From Scilla litardierei (taxonomy: Eukaryota; Streptophyta; Magnoliopsida; Asparagales; Asparagaceae), in the NCBI GenBank assembly GCA_030789695.1, contig CM061141.1:164329579-164393578 (forward strand): a DNA stretch of 64,000 nucleotides. The letters are read 5' to 3'. Under the pieces are notes generated by a model that did no database searches, had not been told where the DNA came from, and saw nothing but the letters and a program-made list of their open reading frames with translations. Shown piece by piece: positions 54,542 to 64,000 of the stretch. The position numbers and the translations under genes were made by a program. Positions within the stretch are counted from its first letter, which is position 1; each line of letters opens with the position of its first letter.

Positions 54542-55110
54542 ACCATCTAGTGGATTCTTAAAAATCTAAGATTCATCACGAACAATGTACTCAGAAGCAT
54601 CTCATATGCAAGGAGATTCTTAAAAATCTTATGTTTAGCACGAAACATCTAGCGTTCTCAAAAACTCAATTTTTTCTTATTCATTAAATCTAATTGAAAA
54701 GTTTTAATGACAAGCCTATTTATAGCCATAGACTACGTGCTTAACACATGCAACTGAAATAAAACAAAAATAAAAGAAAACAATTAAATAGCTCCAGAAG
54801 CTCAAAGGTTCTAGGTGCACAACACATGTTACTTATTAAAATACTTAAAGTAAGTGTAAAAATTGAAGCTTTACTTTGCAAGATTTTCGATATAAACATG
54901 ATTTTTAGCTTTAAAGCAACTGTAGCTGGAAATGCACCTTTTGCATGCGTCAAATCGTCATTGGTTAGAGAAAACTCGATCGCAAGTTCTAAACCATAAA
55001 AGATTTTTACTATAAAATCAAAAAGCTTGAACGAGCTCCTTTTGGGAGAGTATTTAAGATGTAGCGATAAAATATTTAAAAATAAATGCAAAACTTACTG
55101 GTAGGTGGAT
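54542..55110 (+). repeat. Right piece of the older repeat split by element C
   Basis: It includes ATTGAAAAGTTTTAATGACA, ATTTATAGCCATAGACTACG and CTTTAAAGCAACTG. Each has a counterpart in 57260-57552 in the same order (GATTGAAAAGTTTTGAGGAC, ATTTATAACCATAGGTCATG, CTTCAAAGCAACT). Confidence 0.6.
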
Positions 55111-57106
55111 ATACATATGCAATTATGAAGCTGATTGGAGAAGGCATCTAAACTATAATATGGTTTGAGTTTACCTTATGGAGTGAATCAACATGCATTT
55201 CTACATCAAATCCTAGTTTAAGAACAACAAGAGACATAGGCTCAGGCTTGGGCTGTGGCTCATTACTCACGCTTGACCTTTGACTTTGGTTCTAATTCTG
55301 ATTCTGCAAACTTTGCTTACAATTCTGACTTTGTGGGCTCTAGCTCAAACTATAACATTAACTCAGGCTCGGGTTTGGGATATGACTTAAACTTAGACTT
55401 AGGTTATGGCTCCAATTGAGGCTCTAGCTGTGCTTATTTCATAAACAAGTTTCCCGAAACATGAAAGTCTTGAAAACACTTGACGAATTTCTTGCATAAA
55501 TCTTCGTGTAGTTCTTTCTTATGCTTTGAAGTTGTTGATGATTGAGTCAAACAACTGTCATTGACATAACATTTTCTCGATGAATTATGCACTCTTGGAC
55601 GAACAAAATAGCATTTATTAAACAGTGCTATCTGCTTCCAAAAACTATAATCGTTGTGATTACTCGATCGCTATCTGTTTACTCTGTAATCTAAGTCTTG
55701 CATAAATATATATTTGTAACTCTGTCATATTATCATAAGAGAATAAATTATCCAAGCCTTTTATCCAATCTTCAAACTCACTTGAATGGTAATCAAGTCT
55801 TTCATTGAAGACTAAATCGTATATATTGTCAAACTTAATACGAGTATACCGATATGTCAACAATATCTTACCATAAGAAGGTCCACCGCGAGGGTAATAC
55901 GAATATCAAACAATAAAATGGTCAAGGAAATTATATACGAAAATAGGCATGAAATATTTTAAAAAAACCTTATGATATGGAAATGGCTTGATATGGAACC
56001 AAGCTTATGCAATTGATCTGGAATGGATCTGCTGATTGAGCACGATATGATTGATAGATTGAGTCAAATTGTAATTGAATTTTGATTTCAACGCCAAATG
56101 CCTTTATTTTGGCACAGACCAAATCAAAATACAACTCTATTGCTTTGAAACTCAAACTTGATTTTAGGCTAGGGTAGGCACGATTGTTTGGTAATGGTCA
56201 TGGCCGTTATTGATGTTGTGATGGTCGATACAGAGTTCCAGCAACGACGATGACGACGAAGGGATAGGAAGATGATATTGATGGTGATGGCTGATGTCGG
56301 CAAAGTCAAAGTTGACGATGACAGTTGTTAAGACTACTTGTTAACGTAAATGAAGGAAGAAGATGGTGGCTGATGTAGACGAACAAAGAAGACTATGGCT
56401 TAGGGGTATGAGGCAACAATTGATATGTTGATTGAGGTTTGATGTCAATGAGATAGTGGTAGCTACGGAGAACAGATCACGATTACGATGAAGTCGATGT
56501 TGGATGGATAAGGCGGCATTGTTAACGTCATCATGTCGTTGGGACCCTAAGAAGTCAGTGAATCTGGAGGCAACTGATCGGAATTGACACTCGATGATAT
56601 CCATGATGCAAATGGTGTTGCTTGAGATGACATTGGCAAGAGAAGGGGAATGGTTGCTGATGTCAATGATTATGTGGAAACGGATGAAAGACATCAACAT
56701 TGATTGAAGGTGATGCATACGATTGCAAACCGTGGTTTAGTATCTGAAGGTGGTGATGGATCTGGGATCGGATATTGGAGATATGGACTTGATCCGATCT
56801 TTATTAGTGATGGAATATTGCTAGCTGAAGCTGACATTGTTGGCTCATGTCGTAAAAGAGGGTGGTGATGATTCGTTGGTAGAGTGACAGCTGATATTGA
56901 TCTTGTAGATGAAGATGTTAAAGAACAAGGGTTAAAAGGGAATGACACAATTCCTTAATTTTAATATTTTTCTTCTAATTTTTCTCTTTTTTATTCGTTC
57001 TTTTTTGGCTAATTCTCGAGGAACTATATGGGGTTTTGTTGATGATTTTTAGATCTATTTGCTTTTATATCAAATTTGTAGGAAACATACCACAGACTAG
57101 GGATGT
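55111..57106 (-). pseudogene. Remnant between the older repeats, gag-like fragment on the minus strand
   Basis: On the minus strand, 55863-55660 reads EFEDWIKGLDNLFSYDNMTE and LQIYIYARLRLQSKQIAIE, which resembles the start of a gypsy-type gag domain (W..W and hydrophobic spacing). The stretch 55250-55440 is a low-complexity run of TTCTGACT / GGCTC-type words, which is Ser/Gln/Pro-rich on the minus strand. The region 56170-56940 is rich in GATG and GATGATG words on the + strand and has no recognisable domain. The whole may be the inside of an old LTR element. Confidence 0.4.
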
Positions 57107-57552
57107 GTTTGTGATGTGATTTGGAGATTTGGGAAAGAATAGATCTAGGGTTTGATAGAAAGAGGTTAAATCTGATGATTTAGATAGCTTTTAAGCCTAA
57201 CACGGAGGCGTCACACATCCCCATAAGTACATTATATGCATGTGGATTCTTAAAATTTTAGGGTTCCTTATGAGCCATCTAAGGTCGCACTCACAAGCTC
57301 AATTCATTCTCATTCATCAACTCTGATTGAAAAGTTTTGAGGACTAGATTATTTATAACCATAGGTCATGTGCTTAACTTTTGCAACTAAAATAAAACAA
57401 AATAATAGTTTAACTCCAAAAGCCAATAGGCCTACCTGTACTATACATATCACTTGTTAAAACAGGTAAATTAAGACCAAAAGATTAAAATGAAGCTCTT
57501 TTTTACTGATCTTCGGAATAAGCATGATCTTCATAGGCTTCAAAGCAACTAC
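57107..57552 (+). repeat. Second copy of the older repeat
   Basis: Direct copy of 42250-42432 plus 54542-54930, interrupted on the right by the LTR that starts at 57553. Confidence 0.6.
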
Positions 57553-59041
57553 TGTGAAAATGGTTTGGCTACTTTAGAGGGGATTGAATAAGAGTTAATA
57601 AAACTTAATTCTATAATTAAAACACCCAATTATGTTGTTGGAGCAAGCACTAGCCAAGAGATGGAAGTTAAAAGAGAACCAACACTGCAAACTTAAGGAT
57701 ATATGATGATTTAACAAAAGAAGTCTACATTCGCTACATAGAGGCCTCTATTATAGGATTTGCAATCAAGATTTATTGCTTCTTTTAGTATACATTGCTA
57801 ACTTGCTTAGTAGTAGGATTTTTTCTATAAGGTACACACCCGTGCTTAAACTTTACACTAATACACTCACAGTGTCTAAATTTCTTACCTACTCACTAAA
57901 ACAACTAGACTTACATAGTCCAAGCAATGGATACAATGACGTGTTCTCACATGAATTTAAGATTTGATAATATGAAATAAAGCTCAAAGATATACCCCTG
58001 CTAAAAATAAACTTACACAAGAGGAACTAATATTATTATAGAATAAATAAAATGAGCTTGGTAATAGTAATGAATGCAATTAGACTGATGATGGAACAAA
58101 ACTAGAAAGCGTAATCTAGTTGGATGCCTAATAAGAGATTGAAAGAATAAGAATCAGATTGAGTTTTCTCAATGGAAGCTAGGGAAGCACTCGACTATAG
58201 ATCCATAACTGAAGAAATTCTAAGTGCAATAAATCTTAAGATTCAGAAAAGATTTGAGTATAGCTCTCACTTTGTAAAATGTTTACTATCTTCAAAATGG
58301 AACCCCAACCATCTATTATTTACATATGTGGGAGGGCTGAGGAAACCCTTCGGGACTGATGTGAACACAGTCATCAAATTAAATTAAATGAATAAATAAA
58401 TGCAAGTAGTCTAAAATGTATGAACTAAGTCACAGGTTGAATCGTGCAACATGGTAGAGCGGTTGATAGCTTTTGACAAATAGCCAACCTCATGGATCGA
58501 CTGATCGACTGAATCGACTGACCAATCAATAAACATAGATCACCGGTTGCAACTGGATCGCAGTTGACTGGTGTCCTCAATAACTTAAACACATTTCCAA
58601 AATACAAAGATAATAGTCAACTAGTGATGGATTTGATGAGTATCATGTGTTAAGTTGAGTCATCTGACTTTAACTTTTTGCTACATTAGAAAATATGCAA
58701 TACCTCAAAATGATTTCTAATGATCTTAACATGTCCTAACACTGTGCAATGAAGAAAGATAATGATATGTACTATTTGCCAAGCGTATCTCAAAGGTTTA
58801 ATACCTTGCTTGACATGAGTATCTTATGATGAATACTTGAACTCCAATGGCATCAAAGAAAGGCTCCTTGAATGTTGATCTTGCAATTTCTAAAGCATTA
58901 ATCATGTACTAGTTGAACTGTGTCTTTGGATATGCCACGGTATTATATGTGAATAGTCCATACATTAAAGAATCATATGTTAGACTTAAAAATTAAGTTT
59001 TTAATCATCACATTGTTTCACTAAACGACCTAGGGTTCACA
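57553..59041 (-). mobile_element. Possible solo LTR (copia-type, minus strand)
   Basis: It begins TGTGAAAATGG and ends GGGTTCACA on the + strand, so the tips form the inverted repeat TGTGAA/TTCACA. The left part holds AGAGGGGATTGAATAAGAG, the inverse of the ATTCAA-CCCCTCT stretch near copia LTR ends. A cluster of ATCGACTG words lies at 58495-58530. Flanks ACTAC and GCTAT match only 3 of 5, so the boundaries are tentative. No genes. Confidence 0.4.
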
Positions 59042-59916
59042 GCTATAGCTTCTGATGCTCATTTGTCCTGCATCTGAAGGCCTCCTAGAAGTGTTTAGAC
59101 AGAGTTTTCAGAATGAACAATATTACTAATATTACTAAGTTGTTGGGCATTTGTTCAAATACATGTATGTCTTAAAATGGGCTGAAACCAAATTCATTAT
59201 TATAATAATTTGCGATGCAACATTAATACTCTGCTCATCCATACACAAACTCACAAGTCAAGGTATGAATGAAGAAAAATATAAAATATATTGTTAGAAT
59301 TTGATAGTTAGACATGCAAGCACTCTGTGGAGCCGAAACTGAATGTGTGAACTCACAATAAACATGTACAATCACACAATAGAAAAATACAACCTAAAGC
59401 CTGCCTGCTTTCATACTGAGAGCTAGTGACAGACTCCACTGTTATAACAGTGAGGTACACGATAGTCATGTCATTTATGTCTTTGTAGATAGCCAAACAA
59501 GTTGGTGCGATGTCATTCCACCTACCATTGGCTTCATTTCTGGAGAAGAAATCCCTGACCGCCCTTTATCCAAGGAAACCTATCTGTTAATCCCTTATAT
59601 GAAAGTCGGCTTCCTTTTTTTAACTTTGTGTGAGACTTCTTACGAAATTCTAATAAACACTACCTCTTCTTTCATTATTGAAAGAACCGAAGATGAGAAA
59701 AACTGCTCATTATGTGCTTAGTCATACCTAAATAGGCTAAATTAAACTCTAGTAAACCTAGTTGGGCAACGTTCCATTAGTTTAGGCTTGCATGCTAATC
59801 CCATGGACTGGTCTTATAGGCCATTTGGCTGAAGTAAAATTATTAGCCTGGGGTTGGTAAGTTTAACCAATGGCAATTTGTCCTTGTTTAAAATAAGTGA
59901 ACCGGTAAGTCTCTAC
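59042..59916. other. No gene seen
   Basis: AT-rich sequence without a recognisable frame, repeat or RNA gene. Confidence 0.5.
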
Positions 59917-60226
59917 TTTCACTTGGATACATTCAATTCTCAGATGTAGCAACATGGTTTGCATCATTCTACCTTTTGCTTTCCTAGCTTATCGTTATGC
60001 CTTTTGTTTAAAGATTTTTATGTAGGGTGCTTATAATGAGACCGCCCAAAAGGACAAATATGTAATTTTGGTTTCACTTGGATACATTCAATTCTCAGAT
60101 GTAGCAACATGGTTTGCATCATTCTACCTTTTGCTTTCCTAGCTTATCGTTATGCCTTTTGTTTAAAGATTTTTATGTAGGGTGCTTATAATGAGACCGC
60201 CCAAAAGGACAAATATGTAATTTTGG
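59917..60226. repeat. Perfect 155-bp tandem duplication
   Basis: 59917-60071 and 60072-60226 appear identical base for base, from TTTCACTTGGATACATTC to ATATGTAATTTTGG. The identity means a recent event, or an assembly artefact. The unit spans the start of the following LTR (TGAGACCGCCC). Confidence 0.93.
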
Positions 60227-60649
60227 CCTATCAGTGTCTTTTTTCGTAATTTTCAAGTTTTTCAAGGGGACTTTTCGTAATTTTCAGTTTTAGGGGTATT
60301 TTTGCACATTTTTATTTTCAGTTTGTTATTTATATGGGGGTAGGGGGTTAAGGATTCTCATGTTGGATTATAGTGAGAAACTTTATAGAGTTTATAGAGT
60401 TTGAGAATTCAATCTCTTCGGGAGTGTGCAACTGCCCTTTAGAGTTGGTGGCTTGGGAGAGAGAGTTCCTCTCGAAAGGACTCATCCTATCATTGTATCT
60501 CCTTTACTTTCAGTTTTCCATCAATAAAAATCCATCCTTTCCCCCAACCTCCTCTTTCTAACCCTAAAAATCCATCTTTTCCCCCAAAAATCACATCTTT
60601 CCACCAAAACCCTAACTTTCCACATCAAAAATCTTGAAAATTCCTATCA
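60192..60649 (+). repeat. Probable 5' LTR of a gypsy-type element
   Basis: The right end TTCCTATCA is followed by GTAGTATCAGAGCG (60651-60664), a near match to the initiator tRNA-Met primer-binding site used by the other elements. A TATA-like TTATTTATATGGG lies at about 60325. The left end, perhaps TGAGACC, is obscured by the tandem duplication. Confidence 0.45.
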
Positions 60650-60664
60650 AGTAGTATCAGAGCG

Positions 60665-61434
60665 TTCTATCTTGGCATCCATATTGATTGCGTGAAAGGA
60701 GGTTGATTGGGAGACAGTGAACGCGATAATTGAGGAATTCAAAGTCTTGATGAAGCAAGAGTTGAAGCAAGAGCGAAGCTAATCTTTGAGGAGACGTGTC
60801 GTGAAATTTCAGCGATTTTTCACCCTCTGAAGGAGACCACGAGGCCGGATTTGAAGGAAATCGAGATAAAAAACACAGATCTAGAGCACAAGGCGCCAGA
60901 AAGACAAAAAAGTCATAACCTTTGAGGCAGATCTGCACTCAGAAGGCGAGAATTGGCGCAATGAGGAAGCAGCGGGGTGACAGCCCCTAGATGGTCACCA
61001 AGGGCTGCAGGCAGTCCCCGCAGGCCTACATGACCTGCAGGCTCATGTCGCAACCCTGCAGGACCAGCCTGCAGGACTTGCATACCCAAACCGCAGGCCA
61101 CACATGGCCTGTAGGGCCCGCCCGCAATGCCACGGGCCCGTCATGGCCTGCTTAGAGCCTTGTTGGACCTGCCATGGCACGACGCCGCTCCTTGTGGTCT
61201 GCCATGGCCCACAAACACTTTTATGGGACCCATTGGCCTATGGTTTTCAGTCGGACGACCTCCCAAGCATCGCGTTCGTATTTTAGGCACAGATGACCTT
61301 CAACAGCGCCATGTGATCACCGTGACATCTGTCCAAGCGTTGTTGATGGCGGAAGAGACCAATTATATTCTTTTGTCCCATGATGAGGCTGCAACCCACT
61401 TATAGCAGATGGTCCACACACTTCATCCACAACC
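60665..61434 (+). pseudogene. Leader and broken gag-like start of the same element
   Basis: The sequence after the primer-binding site has a GAAGCAAGAGTTGAAGCAAG stretch. From 60950 to 61140 a GC-rich part follows with repeated CCTGCAGG and GCAGGCC words (Gln/Pro/Ala-rich, like the N-terminal gag of elements B and C). Stops occur in all frames. It is cut off at 61435 by a copia LTR. Confidence 0.4.
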
Positions 61435-63221
61435 TGTAAGGACCTTGTCTATGAGGAAAACACCAGAATGGGAGTTGAATAGTGTTTATAAAATTTAAAC
61501 GATAGTTATACCAATTTAAATCCACAGCCAACAAAAATGCGGAATTATAAATTAACCCAAAATAAAACAAGCTAACACAAAGGATATTTCAAGGGTTCAG
61601 ATTACCCAAGTCCAATCCCGACTTATTCCCGGTAATCCTACGTCTTTTCCACCCGCATACCTCCGGATACTCAAGTTAGAACTCTACCTTGAGGTTGCTT
61701 TAAACCCACTTGTAGCAACCTTACAAGTGTAATCGAACCACAATCGATGTCCTCGACTCCCACAACTTAGGATCAATCAAACCACTCACAAACCGAGAGT
61801 AAAACTAATAATGAAAGTTATGAAATTCGAAATGAAATTGCAACACTTACAATCACATATGCCTTGAAGTAGAACTTGAAGGAGCAAGTGTGTTGTGTGT
61901 TGATATCTCTTCCAAGAAGAGAGAGCCCTTTCTCTTGTCACTACCAAATGCCTAGAGGATATAACTTTGATTCTAGGTTGGAGAGCAAGAGAGAATGAGA
62001 TTGGAATTCTAGGGCTTTAAGAGAATGGGAGCTTAGAGATGAATGCTTGAATGGCTAAGAGTCCTACTTAGGGGCTCCAATGGAACAGTAGAAGCCCCTC
62101 TTATAGGTTCTCCAAAACCCTCAAACAGAATACCTAAAACACCCTTTGAAATCCGTGTGGAAACAGCCAACAGATAGAATTTACAGTATAGACAGTCGAC
62201 TGGTGAAGAAACCACAGTCGACTGCTGCACCGTGTCAGAGGGTAGGTGAGAATTCAAACGGTAACTTACCACATAGGACATTCGACTGATGAAGGTCGGA
62301 CAGGCGCCTGTAAACCAACATGCAACTGAGAAACCTTCTACAGGCAACTGAGCGAAAGATGAGTAAGTGGTGAAAACTCAGGAAGTTTGGGAAGACAGGA
62401 CATGCGACTAATGTGGTATCCACAGGCGCATGTGTCATGGGCAGGCGACTGTGAAACCAACATCAGTCGTCTAGACGAAACTTACGTAACTTGCCAAACA
62501 CCAAGGGTCAGGACAAGGAACGACAGGCGACTGTAGAAGCATCCACAGCACCTGTGCCTTGGGCAGGCGACTGTGAAAGCAACATCAGTCGTCTGACTGA
62601 AAGATGACAAACTAGGGATCTTTGGGCAATAATGAGACATGCGACTGACTAACAAGTCACTTGCACCTGTAACTGGACAGGCGCCTGTACTTTGTACATG
62701 TCGCCTGATAGGAGTAATAGCAGAAAGCTCAAAACCCAAGTGATAAAGTATGTGCAAAACAGACGACTGTAAAACAAATCACAGGCGATTGTTTGGAGAC
62801 AGACGTTTGTAAAACGTTCAGCAGTCGCCTGATGAAAGTCCAAAATGTACATGTTAGAGAATAATGAATTGGAGGCCTAGGAAATGAGTTCTAATGATTT
62901 CCTATGATTAAATGAAAGATGTGTGTGTGCTCCAACATAATTCTACTACAAAGCTACATACTAGAAGATAATAAAAATATTACATCTTGTTTTTGCCTCT
63001 CTTCTTTCTATTGAATGAGTTTGAAGTCTTCTAGGAGTTTCAATCTTTATCTTCGATCATCCAATCCACTTTACAAGCTTTGATTGATCCTTGAGTGACA
63101 TCCATTGCTAATTGTTCTTCATGATATGCTTAGGCAATGGATTAACTGCAAGTAGGGGATTAGTCAAAAGTATTTATGTTTGCTCATCATCAAAACCAAG
63201 TAGGGAGAAGTCCAATACACA
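61435..63221 (-). mobile_element. 3' LTR of a copia element on the minus strand (candidate)
   Basis: On the minus strand the LTR would start TGTGTATTGGAC (63221) and end CCTTACA (61435), 1,787 bp. The adjacent CCCCTTTTTGG at about 63230 is, on the minus strand, a purine tract like that of element D. A stretch at about 61480 is the inverse of the ATTCAACTCCC type U5 motif. Between 62180 and 62860 a CAGGCGACTGT-like motif and its inverse occur some twenty times. Confidence 0.55.
62180..62860. repeat. Array of CAGGCGACTGT / CAGTCGCCTG motifs
   Basis: Variants include CAGTCGACTG, CAGGCGCCTGT, CAGTCGTCTG and CATGCGACTG, with irregular spacing of roughly 15-50 bases. A larger unit of about 122 bp is repeated: GGCAGGCGACTGTGAAA at 62440 and again at 62562. 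It lies in the U3 region of the candidate LTR. Confidence 0.8.
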
Positions 63222-63768
63222 ATATTCTCCCCTTTTTGGTGATGACAAACAAACATAAACAAAAAGATTAATAATTGTGCTTAAAGAATACTTACTCACC
63301 CTATATAGATGCCAATCAAGTTAGCCAATATAAGTAAGGGTAACTATTGATCAATTAAAGAAAATATGTAAGATATGCATGCATGAAATGATTTCAAGAC
63401 TAGAAATTTAGGATTTTAGAATCCAAGTTCATTATATCTTACTTCCCCCTGAATCTAAGGCAACTTCAATCTTAGATTCAAGTTTAGATTATACTTAGCA
63501 CAAAATTATGATTTGTTTATTTCTCTCCCCCTATGTCATTATCCAAAAAGAGGGAGGAAAAAACAATAATAGTGCTAAATAAGAACTAAAACAATGATGA
63601 GTCTAAAGCATGTGATACATATTCAATGTGAACCAAAATAAAATCGAGAAAACACGAAGGTGCATCACACTGATATATATATCAAATACTCAACAAAAGA
63701 AATGTTAGTTGACTAAAGAAATGAGAATCCAATATCAACATTACGTAGGCAAAATGACTAACCTTACA

Positions 63769-63802
<34 letters not shown>

Positions 63803-63874
63803 GAGCACACATCGAGACAAAATTACACAACATATACACGTGGATCACATCAGAGAGTAAAAAGACAAAATGTG

Positions 63875-63937
<63 letters not shown>

Positions 63938-64000
63938 AATACATAGAGTACAAAAAATGACTAACCACTCCATATACAACAAAAGTATGACCATCGTCAT
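63222..64000 (-). other. Internal end of the minus-strand copia element, and microsatellites
   Basis: Purine tracts on the minus strand (63445, 63530) and AT-rich non-coding DNA resemble the post-pol part of SIRE-like elements. A CA microsatellite (63770-63802) and a long TA microsatellite (63877-63932) follow. No gene is seen up to the window end. Confidence 0.45.

Larger units (their letters stand above)
41408..64000 (+). other. SSI intron 14, start (over 22.5 kb, runs off the window)
   Basis: No acceptor joined to a plausible SSI C-terminal exon was found. The stretch is a pile of nested LTR retrotransposons. The part from 41408 to about 42250 is plain AT-rich intron with no gene seen. 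It is also possible that the gene end was lost or displaced here. Confidence 0.65.

Noticed and set aside
62180..62860. CRISPR-like array of short repeats
   Set aside because: The CAGGCGACTGT words vary in sequence, occur in both orientations and have irregular spacing. The DNA is plant nuclear and the array sits in an LTR.
1..64000. A novel multi-gene system such as a biosynthetic or defence cluster
   Set aside because: The only host gene seen is SSI. All other recognisable proteins are standard transposon proteins.

Overview
This window is nuclear DNA of a flowering plant. The evidence is a multi-exon plastid starch synthase gene with GT-AG introns, whose introns and flanks are filled with Ty1/copia and Ty3/gypsy LTR retrotransposons, MITEs and a PIF/Harbinger transposon. 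The GC-rich first exon followed by AT-richer exons is common in monocots, but I cannot name the species.

The single host gene is starch synthase I (SSI, family GT5) on the + strand. Fourteen exons can be placed between 7061 and 41407. They join in frame into 558 codons without a stop, each bounded by AG and GT. They run from a transit-peptide-like N-terminus through the KTGGL motif to the C-terminal ATGGL motif and a few residues beyond. The terminal exon (about 50-55 residues in other SSI proteins) was not found and probably lies beyond 64000. Most introns are 78-375 bp and intron 1 is 1.46 kb. Three are giant: intron 4 (24.8 kb), intron 10 (5.1 kb) and intron 14 (more than 22.5 kb).

Layout. 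1-1127: 3' part of an LTR. About 1150-6584: a degenerate PIF/Harbinger transposon (transposase and Myb/SANT-like ORF, both on the minus strand), just upstream of the SSI promoter. 7061-9739: SSI exons 1-4. 9740-34507: intron 4, with two hAT-like MITEs, a MULE-type MITE, hairpin elements, a Helitron-like end, a complete but dead gypsy element (20485-27454, + strand) and a complete but dead chromodomain gypsy element (28215-34327, minus strand). 34508-35557: exons 5-10. 35558-40670: intron 10, with a probable solo LTR that carries a third hAT-like MITE. 40671-41407: exons 11-14. 41408-64000: intron 14, with a nest in which a long-LTR copia element (44501-53991) sits in a gag-only gypsy element (42433-54541), which itself sits in an older repeat. 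Farther on are a probable solo LTR, a perfect 155-bp tandem duplication, a gypsy LTR with primer-binding site, and a minus-strand copia LTR that runs toward the window end.

The transposons carry their own genes, but none contributes to host metabolism. All identifiable autonomous elements have frameshifts, stops or lost catalytic residues. The SSI reading frame, by contrast, is clean, so the gene is probably functional and must be transcribed through tens of kilobases of transposon.
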